DNA of 64,000 nt from Aurelia coerulea (Eukaryota; Cnidaria; Scyphozoa; Semaeostomeae; Ulmaridae): assembly GCA_039566865.1 (NCBI GenBank), contig CM076948.1, positions 14,829,001 to 14,893,000 of the forward strand. The letters are read 5' to 3'. Shown here in pieces: positions 1-10,123 of the stretch. Each line of letters starts with the position of its first letter. The first letter of the stretch is position 1. A program made the translations under genes and the position numbers. The notes beneath the pieces are model-generated. The model saw nothing but the letters and a program-made list of their open reading frames with translations, was not told the DNA's origin and searched no databases.

Positions 1-2186
1 AAAAGTCGTGGTTGTAATTTTGTAGCGTTGGCCATATCGTTGACATAGATTGTGAAGAGTATAGGGCCTAAGACAGACCCCTGCGGGACACCTGTGTGGA
101 TTGTGCCAAGTCTAGAGCGGTGGCCGTTTACGTAAGTAAATTGTTTTCGATTTGAAAGGTAGCTAGTAAACCATTTGCTTGAAAGTCCACGAAGACCGTA
201 ATGTTCTAGCTTTTTTACTAAGATGTTGTGGTCAATTGTATCAAAGGCTTTCTTGAGGTCGAGGAAAACCCCGAGTACAAAGTTCCCTTCATTAAGGCTA
301 GTGTATATTGCATTTAAGGCTTCAGTTAGTGCCAAAGCAGTAGAGTGGTTTTCTCGGAAACCAAATTGCAGCTTGTATAGAATTTTGTGTTTTTTTAAGA
401 AGTCTAATAAACGTTTGCACATTAGTCTCTCAAGGATTTTTTCAAAACAAGAGTGAAGAGAAATTGGGCGATAGTTATCTTCATCTGCTCTTTCTCCTTT
501 TTTGAAGATGGGGATCACTTTAGCAATTTTCCAGATATCTGGGAAGACGCCGGTTTGGAATGAAAGGTTATACAAATGTGTGAGGGGGTCAACCAAAGTT
601 TCAGCGCATTCTTTGATGATGTCAGGTTTTATGCCATCATTCCCTGCTGCTTTACCAGGCTTTAAGCGATTTATTTCGTTGAGGATCTCTTGTTTAGTAA
701 CCTCGGTGATAAAGAAGGAATTTTCATTCTGGTTTTCTAGGAACTTGGAGAAGTGGGTACTTGTAGTAGCTACTTTACTACTAATTATGCTACCAATACT
801 GCAAAAAAAGGTGTTAAGTCGGTTGGCAATATCTGCGTCTGTTTTAAGGGTGCGTTTTTCTTTATTGACTAGTTTAGCGATGCTAGATACCGTTTTGCTC
901 TTTTTTGGATTTAGCATTGGACCAAGGAAGGCCCACATTCTGAAAACAGCGTTTGCCTTGTCACTTAAGATGTCATTGAAGTAATTAGCTTCTGCTTGCC
1001 TTAAGCATTTTGTTAGAATGTTTTTGTACTTCTTGTATTTCTCAGTTGAGATTTGATCTTTTCGAGAAAGAAAAAGTTTATAGAGCTTGTTTTTCTTGCG
1101 TATGCACTTTCTCAGGTTCTTTGTCATCCATGGTTTGTCTTTGAGGCGTTTTTTTGGCAATGTTTTAAGTGGGAAGCAGTCATTGAAGCACTTCGATAAC
1201 TTTTCATTGAAAAATTCGGACCCGGTGTTAGCATCCTGACATGCGTAAAGCTCGTTCCAGTCGAGTTTTAGGAGCATTTCTTTAAACTTAGCACGATTCT
1301 TTTTGCTATAAAAGCGTACTTTAGGCAAAGCAGAATTTTTCACGATTTTCTGTCTGAGCATTAAGACCGAGGCAAAATGGTCGCTAATGTCGGTTATTAG
1401 ATTGCCTGCAATAATTTGGTCACTTGGTCGTTGCTGGTACATAAAAATATGATCGATAAGGGTTGCACTGCTACTAGAGATTCTAGAAGGTAACACAGTT
1501 TGAGGCAGGAATCCATGGCTAACAAGGAGTTCCAAATAGGTTTTCACGTTCTTGTGTTTACTATCATTATACTTTAGTAAGTTTATGTTCAGGTCACCAA
1601 TAATGATAGCTTGGCTATATTTATGCTGGGCTATTTTTTCAAGAGTTGGCTCCAGTTTTTCGCAAAATTCGTTAATGTTACCATCTGGGTGCCTATAAAT
1701 AAGGCCTAAAATGGATTCTGTGTTATTTTTGGAAAGGGTAAACCATAGGTTTTCGCATGGGCTCTCGCAGGTGAATGTGAAATCATTGATTATGTTGAAT
1801 TTTATATCAGATTTTACGTAAATGCAAATACCACCAACATTGCCTCTTTGTGATGGGATTGGGTGAAAAATGTAGCCATTCAAAAGGGAAGCAAAATGAT
1901 CCAAGTTAGTATTATGGACCTCAGTTAGGCATATGCAATCAAAAGATAATTCAATGGAACTTAAAAGGCTAACTAGCTCATCAGCATGTTTATTTAGGCT
2001 CCTAACATTTAAATGGAAAGTTGAAAAGCATGTTCTATCTTTACTAAATTGATTAATTTTATCAACAGTTAGGTACCTGCCATTCTCAGTGGCTGGGTCA
2101 AATTGGTCTATGAAATCAATAAAATCACTACTTGTAGAAGCAAATCCTAGGTCATCGTCACAAACAGGGGGGAGATTTCCCACCAT
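1..2186 (-). CDS. Non-LTR retrotransposon ORF2: endonuclease plus reverse transcriptase, 3' part outside window
   Basis: On the minus strand an ATG at 2186, with an in-frame TAG four codons upstream, opens a frame with no stop to the window edge (about 728 codons). An AP-type endonuclease comes first: LTEVH near 1915, IYRHPDG near 1700, GDLNINL near 1600 and SDHFASV near 1370. A linker follows, then reverse transcriptase blocks AGNDGIKPD (near 630), NYRPISL (near 465), FLDLKKAFDT (near 245) and GVPQGSVLGP (near 80). The catalytic FADD block would lie beyond the edge. The order EN then RT fits the CR1/L2/Jockey superclade. The protein makes and integrates a DNA copy of its own RNA. Nothing visible is broken, unlike the other LINEs in this window, so this copy may be young. 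Family placement is inference from motif wording. Confidence 0.88.
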   Translation of the reverse strand, partial: MVGNLPPVCDDDLGFASTSSDFIDFIDQFDPATENGRYLTVDKINQFSKDRTCFSTFHLNVRSLNKHADELVSLLSSIELSFDCICLTEVHNTNLDHFASLLNGYIFHPIPSQRGNVGGICIYVKSDIKFNIINDFTFTCESPCENLWFTLSKNNTESILGLIYRHPDGNINEFCEKLEPTLEKIAQHKYSQAIIIGDLNINLLKYNDSKHKNVKTYLELLVSHGFLPQTVLPSRISSSSATLIDHIFMYQQRPSDQIIAGNLITDISDHFASVLMLRQKIVKNSALPKVRFYSKKNRAKFKEMLLKLDWNELYACQDANTGSEFFNEKLSKCFNDCFPLKTLPKKRLKDKPWMTKNLRKCIRKKNKLYKLFLSRKDQISTEKYKKYKNILTKCLRQAEANYFNDILSDKANAVFRMWAFLGPMLNPKKSKTVSSIAKLVNKEKRTLKTDADIANRLNTFFCSIGSIISSKVATTSTHFSKFLENQNENSFFITEVTKQEILNEINRLKPGKAAGNDGIKPDIIKECAETLVDPLTHLYNLSFQTGVFPDIWKIAKVIPIFKKGERADEDNYRPISLHSCFEKILERLMCKRLLDFLKKHKILYKLQFGFRENHSTALALTEALNAIYTSLNEGNFVLGVFLDLKKAFDTIDHNILVKKLEHYGLRGLSSKWFTSYLSNRKQFTYVNGHRSRLGTIHTGVPQGSVLGPILFTIYVNDMANATKLQPRL

Positions 2187-2267
2187 AGCTGTGCCAATCT
2201 AAGATCAAGTGGTAAGGCGTAACCCCGGACCCAAAAACGCACAAAGTAGATTATAATTTAAGGGGAT

Positions 2268-2711
2268 TTAAAAGACTGGGACAGGCATACCAAATTGCCT
2301 TGGTTGAAAAGTATAAGGACTAGGCATATTGTTGAACTGATACCATGGGTTTGTGTAAGTTCCATTTTGCGGGTAAGATGGGCTCCGGGTGGCTTGCATC
2401 GATATCAAAGGCCATTGAGCTGGGTACTGTTGTAGGGGAGCTGGAGTTCCTGGGAATCCTTTGGTGACATCACTATGCTGATTATAGTACATGGGAAATG
2501 AACTTTGCATCGAAGGTACAGAGGGCACTTCAGGATCTTTTCCATGTGTTTGACTTATTTCGGAATGTTGGCAACTGCTTTCTTTGCGGTTGTTTCGATT
2601 AATATTGCCAAAACGAGGGGCATGGTAGTTTCTTTGGGGCAGGAAAGCATCTTTGAAATGTTTTACATACTTTTGCAGAAGATCGTTGTAAATTAATAGA
2701 AGTTTATTGAC
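2268..2711 (-). CDS. Possible LINE ORF1 C-terminal part, Pro/Gln/Tyr-rich
   Basis: An open frame with no stop runs on the minus strand from 2711 to a TAA at 2268, ending 81 bases before the ORF2 ATG at 2186. An in-frame TAA lies at 2712-2714 and no ATG opens the frame, so it is either a 5'-damaged ORF1 or a fragment reached by a frameshift. The first part is basic and Asn-rich (INRNNRKES near 2580); the last 80 residues are rich in Pro, Gln, Tyr and Met. Position just before an EN-RT ORF is what a LINE ORF1 (RNA-binding chaperone) would show. No zinc knuckle or RRM is visible, so the assignment rests on context. Confidence 0.4.
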   Translation of the reverse strand, partial: VNKLLLIYNDLLQKYVKHFKDAFLPQRNYHAPRFGNINRNNRKESSCQHSEISQTHGKDPEVPSVPSMQSSFPMYYNQHSDVTKGFPGTPAPLQQYPAQWPLISMQATRSPSYPQNGTYTNPWYQFNNMPSPYTFQPRQFGMPVPVF

Positions 2712-2714
2712 TTA

Positions 2715-4704
2715 AACCAAGAAGTGGTTCGATGTTGCATCATGCAGAGAATAGTTGACAGTGAAAGTATCATCGAATGCAATGATGAGATTCGTGTTTT
2801 ATACACTCTTTATACATCATTGGCCTTATTTCAAAGTGAGGCTTGGTATGAATGTGAAGCAAAAGTCTGCATTTTGTGTCTGAAACTCAGCGCTCCTCAT
2901 TTGCTTTAGTAACATCATCTTTAACCATCATATCATACATACATACTTTAGCTCAAAAAGAGGTTTTAAGATTTTCTTCGAAAACGAGGTTTAAAACTGA
3001 AATAGAGGCTAAACGCCGCCACACCCTTTGGTTTGGTGGTATAACTTGTTGGAGAGATGAACTGCAAAACCTTTTGTTTCAAAACAATAACGGCTAACCA
3101 ATAATCTGCGATACCTTGGAGGCGCATGCGAACTAACCTGTTATTCTAACCAATCAGAATGGATCTTTCTATGCTCCCTCACAGCTACGAGCAGCAGCAA
3201 CAACAATAACACAGATTTCCCGCTAAAATCGACTTGGAGAGAAGATGAGCGGTTGGAAGGCCAGCCAGGCAGGGAAACGTTCATAGAGCCCTGAAGAGTA
3301 CTTGTTTCTAGGCTTCAGTTGTTTTCGTTTTTGTGGTTAGAAGGCCGTGGCCAAGTTGTTCGATCGTTATATTCTTGCTCTTGCATTAACTTTTATGACA
3401 CAGTTGAATAGAACCACAGGCAAAGACGAACACAAGCAGGGGTACACTCATTTTTTGTAAGAAACTGGAAGTTTCGTAAATTATAGGACTCATGCAGCCA
3501 AAAGTTTCTGACGAGTTTCTTGCATATTTTGAAACTGGAAGTGTAGAGTTAATCTGTTTTGTCAGTAGGGCATCAAGTTACTTGCTAACACCCCAAAACC
3601 AGTAATCACATAATTGACACTCGAACAATCTATATACATATTCGTTGCAGTCGGATGTGGCGTCATTCCCTTTGTCCCTCTCACGAACGTTCTCATTGTC
3701 TAGACAGTTCGATTGGCAGAACCGCAACATGGGCGAAGTCAAACCACAGGTGAACATAAGATCCTTTTGGATGATTACAAAGTCTGTCCTGAGCTAAACA
3801 AGCATAAGGATATCTGAATATTGATTTCTTCATAACCCCAAATGATCGTAAATGCTGTTTTTAGCTACAGTCAGAGAGATGAGTCTTGCTGCTAAAGTCT
3901 CCTTCAATAGAAAATCAAGCCCCTTGTATAAGGACAAGAATCGCCTCAAAGGCACTATTTTGGTCTTTATGTCAAACGAGAATGATACGCAAAAATCAAA
4001 AGTCATTACCCCTAGTTTGCTTAGTTCGTGCACGAAACTATTGGTGCATCTGTGTCAAATGAGATGTCATGTGAGATTTACGATAACGCAAAAATACTTA
4101 TGCAGAACCCTACAGAACGTTTCAATTTTTGCTATTCGCGGGCATCTAATTTGAGACAAGCAGTCACGAAGATAACCTCTGTGCAGAATGATGTGCATGA
4201 AGATGTTTTGGTTCAGTGTGATCTCGTGCCTTCCCCCAGTCAATGGCGCCATTGTTTGCTGGGATTCTGCACCTTTCTGTAGCTGTGTAGGAGGGGGATC
4301 CTTCTATCTTCGGTGATGCTGCGAATGCTAGCCTCTGTGCAGGCCACCAGTTACATCATCCTCTAAAGTTGACTTATTTGCATAATGAGTACTATCAATA
4401 AGTGGCTAATGATTCGTTCGTTCTAGAAAACGATTGTTTTGACATAATTAAGCTGCTAATGAAGTCAAGAACGTGCCAATTCTGGGTAAATTTGTTGTTG
4501 TGCCAGGGTAAACATCATGGTAATTTATCCATCTTATGGTGTCAAATCTGTCTAACATGAAATAAGCCGACGTCAAATGTTGCTATAGGATCGCGGGAAA
4601 CTTCTGTCTTGTATGCGCTTTATGTGCGCTTTCTTTATTTCAGTGCCAATTAGCAGAGATAAAACGTTAATCAATCGCTTTAACGAGCGTGACGGAAGTG
4701 GGTT

Positions 4705-4735
<31 letters not shown>

Positions 4736-6315
4736 TTCTGACTGACATCGAAGCCCCTTCTTAGATTACAAAGTGGACTTTGTAATCAAAAACGTCGCCC
4801 AACATTCCGTTCCTCCTGGAAACGTCCTCTTTTTCCAGTCAACACTCTGGTCGAGGGGTTATTCGCCAAATTCCTCACCCCACTTTCGGCTTGCCAAGCC
4901 CTTTGTTTCCCTTTGTGTTGAGCTCGAAATCGTTTGTCATTCCATTGTTCTCGCGCTGCTCATGACGTCAAAAAATGGGTGCCCTTCAACACCCCATTGA
5001 GGGATTTTCTGATTTGTTAAACCTCCCAGTGGGATCTCTTTTCGCTTGATATGCATTGGGACGCATTTGGAGAGGGATTCAGGTCCGGGGATTTTTTAGG
5101 TGCTAGAGGGGGGTCGAGTGGAAATTGCACATTTCCTACCCTTCAAAGGCCATTTTCCCCAGTTTATTTGCTAAATGTTATCTTTTGACAGCCTTGCTAT
5201 ATTTAAGGGGTTTCTACCTCAAAATATGAGTTATTAGGAGAGGGGTTGGCGCTCCAGGGTGCCACAATTGCAACATTTTCTAATTTTTAGATGCCTTTTT
5301 AGCCCTTTCTCGGGGACTCCCCCTTCTCTCAAGAGAAACATCCCCTTTTATGTTTTCAACTACCATCTGAGTTGTCACGCAAAAAGGTTTTGACATTGTT
5401 GTGCAGCATGGAAAATTGCTTTCAAACTGTTGATAGTTTTTACAATAAAATAGTACTTGAATTGTTCCTTGAGAAAATTAACATTTACGATACTCTCGAC
5501 CAGCTTTTGGCAGCAAATGGCTACTGAACCTAGATTGGCTAAGTCTCTTATTAAAGAATAGGCCTTCATGAAATGAGAAGAGGGAAGGAAGAGTAAAATG
5601 GTGTGAAATATTGGACGATAACTGGAAGTAAGGGATCCGCAACGAATGCGTGCATTCTGTTTTTCACAGAAACCACATGTGCAGAAATTGAAGCTGAAGA
5701 AAATCCTTCAAAGAAGACAGGGGCCAGGTCTTGGGCCAACTCGAAATAAAGTTTAGCTATGGGAGTTTTTCAGACTCCTGTCGACTCTTGTGATTTCCTG
5801 CAGTCTTATTTTAGGAGTCTCCGTAAGTTTTATTTTTACCTGCTGTCTTTTTATGGTTTTATGAGCAATGACTAGGACTTGACTGCTATTTTACAAGGCA
5901 GTTTTACAAAGAAACCAGCGATTTGCACGTCGCCCTTTGCCTGATTAAAAACGTGAAACGAGTTGAGGGGTGTTATCACTATCCTCGGCTGAACATGATG
6001 GGTGATCTGAATTGAGAGGCCTAATGTTTACAACCTATTCTGTTTTCAGAGGTCATTGAAATTGAACAACAACACATTAAACATTACATTACAATTCTAT
6101 TTGTACTTTCTTCATTGGAAGGCAACACCGCTAATTGCCCTTCCATTCCAGACACATAACTGACGTCAATACTTTTCAAACCAGAACAATTGCTGGAAAG
6201 AACAATCAGAAAGTGATTTCAGAGCCTCTGTTTGGGATGAGAGGGCTAGAAAGCAGGGGGCGAGGGGGTAACTCCTATAGGGGGTCTGGTATATATGTAT
6301 CTTTGAGAATTCAGA
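2715..6315. other. Stretch without recognisable gene
   Basis: No coding region, RNA gene or bounded repeat could be supported here apart from the TTTC microsatellite at 4711-4739. Short open frames exist on both strands but show no domain, no composition bias and no partner. Parts (2900-3700) may be the 5' region of the LINE to the left. Confidence 0.5.
4711..4739. repeat. (TTTC)n microsatellite
   Basis: Seven tandem copies of TTTC, uninterrupted, followed by TG. A simple polymorphic repeat with no sign of function. Confidence 0.95.
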
Positions 6316-6353
6316 GTTAGGACCCGTAACCAGGGCAAAATTATAAAGTATGA

Positions 6354-6647
6354 CCATGGGTAGTTAGACACTGCTGGTGTGCTTCTATGGAGGAGCGCTG
6401 GATGATATGTATCTGCGGGGGAAATTTTTTGTAGTACTGCGGAGGAGATATCGAAAGGACGAAAATATTAATTTATCTCCTCCGCAGTACTATAAAAATT
6501 TCCCCCACAGATATCTCCTCCGCAGTACTATAAAAAATTTCCCCCGCAGATATCTCCTCCGCAGTACTATAAAAAATGTCCCCCGCAGATACATATTATC
6601 CAGCTCTTCTCCATAGAAGCACACCAGCAGTGTCTAACTACCCATGG
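6354..6647. mobile_element. 294-bp palindromic MITE with 5-bp TSD TATGA
   Basis: The termini are CCATGGGTAGTTAGACACTG and its inverse, and the inverted match continues almost perfectly for over 100 bases, so single strands would fold into a hairpin. The right half holds three tandem units of about 37 bases containing CTCCTCCGCAGTACTATAAA. TATGA stands at 6349-6353 and again at 6648-6652. The sister unit near 8325 reads straight through with a single TATGA, which is an empty site. There is no coding capacity; a transposase must come from elsewhere. Superfamily not identified. Confidence 0.9.
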
Positions 6648-7139
6648 TATGACCCCATAAACCGGGAAAAATCTACCACAATAATCGTAACATACAGAGT
6701 AAATTGAGAATTTATAGAGCTATATTCCTTTTTATGAAAGTTGTTTGTAGAATCTTAGGAAAAACGGGTTATTTTTCTTCAGAAAATATTCCAACCCAAA
6801 AACAGTGAAATGCTGGCTGGTGGACTCGGGACCCTAAAATAAAAGTCAAAATTCACCTGGCCCAAGTTTCATACGCCAAGTTTTATGGAATTCTGCTGTT
6901 TTCCAACAAAGAGAAGAGATATCAGTACGTAATAAAGTGCCAAAATTCCAAACCTTTCTCTTAGAAACAGTGTTTGTACTGTACAGTTTACTTTAGGGCT
7001 CAGTGATACTCCTTTAAAGAGGGGTTACCTTCAAAATTTTCCATGATAAGGGGTTTTTTCATCAACTAGAATGTCAGAGAAAACGGTATCCTATGGAATG
7101 GTACGGACGAGCGTGATGTACCTTTTACCGTTGAATTGC

Positions 7140-7345
7140 ACCCACCGGGAGTGTGCAGTACAGTTGGGGATGTTCAGTACAGTGGGGAGGTATGTTTGAG
7201 TACAGTGGGGCAATTCAGTATAGCGGGGAGGCATCCGGAGTTCAGTGCGGGATACCTTGATTGCAGTGGGGGACGGGGGTGTTCAGTACAGTGGGGAGGC
7301 ATCTGGAGTACAGTGGGGGGGGATATCATGATGTGTGTGGTGTGT
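7140..7345. repeat. CAGTACAGTGGGGA minisatellite, copy 1
   Basis: Degenerate tandem units of roughly 14 to 35 bases built on CAGTACAGTGGGGAGGCATC. The same array recurs in the sister unit at 8455-8700. Open frames through it are artefacts of the repeat. Confidence 0.85.
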
Positions 7346-7790
7346 GGTGAGGCATCATCAGTATAGTAGGGGGATATTCAGAACAGAGAGGGGGTTGCCA
7401 GGGTAGTTACCAGGGGGCCCGGGGCCTCTGTGGGCCAGCAAGAAATAAGGTATGCGTTTCTCTTTGTTGTAGTTTTCTTTCAGGAACGTTTGCATGCCTG
7501 CAGGCCCACTGAGATTCTAAAAAAATCTAAAAGCAGTGTCTTACCAGTGCATAAAGGGGCGTGGCCCAAGGATAAAAGTGCATGCTGCCCGGCCTTTCTC
7601 TCGACGGCCCTGGCGGTAAACACTCATGTTGTTAAATGCTCCCTTGCGCAACTATGAACAGCAGCTTTGTAGATGTGTGTGGTGTGTGATGAGGCATCAT
7701 CAGTATAGTAGGGGGATATTCAGAACAGAGAGGGAGGTAGCCAGGGTAGTTACCAGGGGGCCCGGGGCCTCTGTGGGCCAGCAAGAAATA

Positions 7791-8189
7791 CAGTAGAAAC
7801 CCGCATAAAAGAACCTAGGTATTTTCTGGGCAACCTGAATAGGTTCTTAATTAAATGGCTGCTATTCTAAATTCCAGCCTGTAAGGTTCTTAAAAAGGTT
7901 CTTATATACAAGCAGGCCTTGCACACATTAACACTGTTTTCCAGCCCAAGAATTTTCGAGATTTCTTGAGAATTCTTGAGAACAAATCTTTTGTACCAAT
8001 GAAGAAGTCTGATCAGAATGTGAAGAATTCTAAAAATTCTGGTCATTTTCATAATTTACATGAAAGCTATCATATAAGAACCTTTCCCAGTTTCAGCCTC
8101 TTAGAGGTTCTTATTTAGGGGGTTTAAAAGATTGAATTTCAGCCTCTAGGTTCTTATAAAAACAGGTTCTTTTATGCGGGTTTCTACTG
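7791..8189 (+). mobile_element. 399-bp pogo/Tc1-like MITE, copy 1 (TA target)
   Basis: The ends are CAGTAGAAACCCGCATAAAA and its inverse, flanked by TA at 7789-7790 and 8190-8191. Neighbouring duplicate units near 7449 and 8812 lack the insert and read GAAATAAGG with one TA, so the boundaries are directly confirmed. A TA duplication with CAGT-type termini is what pogo/Tc1-mariner non-autonomous elements show. No transposase ORF is present. A second copy in reverse orientation lies at 16491-16888. Confidence 0.93.
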
Positions 8190-8454
8190 TAAGGTATGTA
8201 TTTTTCTTTGTTGTAGTTTTCTTTCAGGAACGTTTTCAGGCCTGCAGGCCCACTGAGATTCTAACAAAAATCTAAAAGCAGTGTCTTATTAGGACCCGTA
8301 ACCAGGGCAAAATTTTAAAATATGACCCCATAAACCGGGAAACATTTACCACAATAATCGTAACATACAGAGTCAATTGAGCTATAAAAGGGTATCCAAT
8401 GGAATGGTATGGACGAGTGTGGTAGACCTTTTACTGTTGAATTTTGCACACACC

Positions 8455-8700
8455 GGGAGTCGTGCAGTACAGTTGGGGATGTTCAGTACAGTGGGGAGGT
8501 ATGTTTGAGTACAGTGGGGAAATTCAGTATAGTGGGGAGGCATCCGGAGTTCAGTGGGGGGATACCTTCAGTGCAATGGGGGACGGGGGTGCTCAGTACA
8601 GTGGGGAGGCTTCTGGAGTTCAGTTGGGGATGCCTTAAGTACAGTGGGGGACGGGGGTGTTCAGTACAGTGGGGAGGCATCTGGAGTACAGTGGGAGGAT
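8455..8700. repeat. CAGTACAGTGGGGA minisatellite, copy 2
   Basis: Same repeat as 7140-7345 in the third unit of the segmental duplication, with units of CAGTACAGTGGGGAGGCATC and a GGGGGACGGGGGTG spacer. Unit number differs from copy 1. Confidence 0.85.
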
Positions 8701-9035
8701 ACCATGATGTGTGTGGTGAGGCATCATCTGTATAGTAGGGGGATATTCAGAACAGAGAGGGGAGTAGCCAGGGTAGTTACCAGGGGGCCTCTGTGGGCCA
8801 GCAAGAAATAAGGTATGTCTTTTTCTTTGTTGTAGTTTTCTTTCAGGAACGTTTTCAGGCCTGCGGGCCCACTGAGATTCTAAAAAAAATCTAAAAGCAG
8901 GGTCTTACCAGTGCATAGGGGGGCGTGGCCCAAGGATAAAAGGGCGTGGTGACCGGCCTCTCCCTCGACGGCCCTGGGGTTAAACGCTCATTTTGTTAAA
9001 TGCTCCTTTGCGCAACTATGAACAGCAGCTTTGTA

Positions 9036-9820
9036 GAATGTAGAATTAACCTACGCCGAAATTTTTGTCACATAAAGTGATAACAGAAAACAACGTCAAG
9101 AGGCAACAAATTCTTTCCCAAGCAATCACTCAGTACGACGGCGGGCCAGGTCGGCGCCGCAGGCGCCGACCGGCAAGCCTAGTGTCAAAATATTTGTTAT
9201 CAGTATCGAAACATTTTTGAATGATCTCAGAAAATTAAAGCTGCAAATTATAAAAATTTCTTAGTTTTATCAATTCAGGTAGAAAAGTTTCTTTTTTTTC
9301 CAAACATTGAGCCCACCATTTCTCATGAGCTGTTCCTTATAATAAAGTGAGTCTATTATATCCTTCACTCAAGTAAAGACATTAAGAAATATTACATGCC
9401 CATAAAAAATATACAACGAAAAGGAGAGCAAACTATCTGTTAAAAGCAAGAACTTCAACCAGCCAGTCACTATACTTGTGATCTATGCAACCTTGCAATT
9501 CAGGTATTCAATGAGAAATGATTTGAGCTCTCACACGTTTTCAAACCTTCAAGATAAATAACTTCTTTTGCAAAAAGCTTGCAGTACTGTAGGTCTGGAG
9601 CTGGTAGCAAGGTTCTTAACTTCTAGGAAATTTTTGCAACCAAAAATGTCTTACCTTTTCCTTGAATTTGAAATGTTCTAAACGTATAACTGATCTATGT
9701 TAAGGTATCATAGCCAGTATTAACAGAAGTGAAGCTTTAAAAGATGCCAAAACACTGTCAGTCCTGTATACTGTAAAACAATATTTGAATGACCTTGAAA
9801 AACCAATCATACGATTGCCA
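9036..9820. other. Stretch without gene; one GC-rich palindrome
   Basis: AT-rich sequence with no supported gene. A short GC palindrome GTCGGCGCCGCAGGCGCCGAC stands at about 9150-9171, out of keeping with its surroundings; it may be a relic of a transposon terminus. Confidence 0.5.
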
Positions 9821-10115
9821 CCCGGGGGGGCTACTTAGTATATTTTGCTGACGGGATGTGCACTCCTTTCCGGGTATCGTTTTCGCCTCTTTTTTCTAAC
9901 GTCGGGTATCAAAAGAAGGCAATCTTTCTAAAGCCGGATGTCAAAAGTGTTATTTAATTGTTTTTCGACGAAATTTTACGTTTTGGGGTATGCTTTTCGC
10001 CGATTTTCTCTAAAGCCGGCTATCATTTCAAGGGAAAATTTCTAGAGCCGGGTGAAAATTCTTTTTCTTGGAGTGCACATCCCCGTACAATTGAAATTCA
10101 AGTACACCCCCCGGG
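9821..10115. mobile_element. 295-bp hAT-like MITE with 8-bp TSD GATTGCCA
   Basis: Starts CCCGGGGGGGCTACTT and ends AAGTACACCCCCCGGG, an inverted pair. GATTGCCA stands at 9813-9820 and 10116-10123. Repeated inside are GGGTATC and AAAGCCGG motifs. An 8-bp duplication is typical of hAT transposases; there is no coding capacity. It shares its termini with the copies at 11479 and 45187. Confidence 0.92.
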
Positions 10116-10123
10116 GATTGCCA

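Larger units (their letters stand above)
6316..9035. repeat. Three-unit tandem segmental duplication
   Basis: Three related units lie head to tail: unit A about 6316-7677, partial unit B about 7672-8288, unit C about 8289-9035. A and C both begin TTAGGACCCGTAACCAGGGC, pass through ACCGGGAAA, a GGAATGGTA block and a CAGT-rich minisatellite, and end at ATGAACAGCAGCTTTGTAG. B repeats only the part from GATGTGTGTGGTG through TCTAAAAGCAGTGTCTTA. Unit A carries about 370 bases (6710-7085) missing from C. Two MITEs entered single units after duplication (6354-6647 in A, 7791-8189 in B), so the other units serve as empty sites. Confidence 0.85.

Noticed and set aside
223..984. Plus-strand proteins of 77 and 160 residues
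   Set aside because: Antisense of the LINE reverse transcriptase on minus.
7449..7483. A real intron
   Set aside because: GTATG and TTTCTTTCAG stand only about 35 bases apart, shorter than expected for an animal intron, and no exons are recognised.
8409..8811. Ser/Gly/Val-rich proteins
   Set aside because: Products of the CAGTACAGTGGGGA minisatellite.
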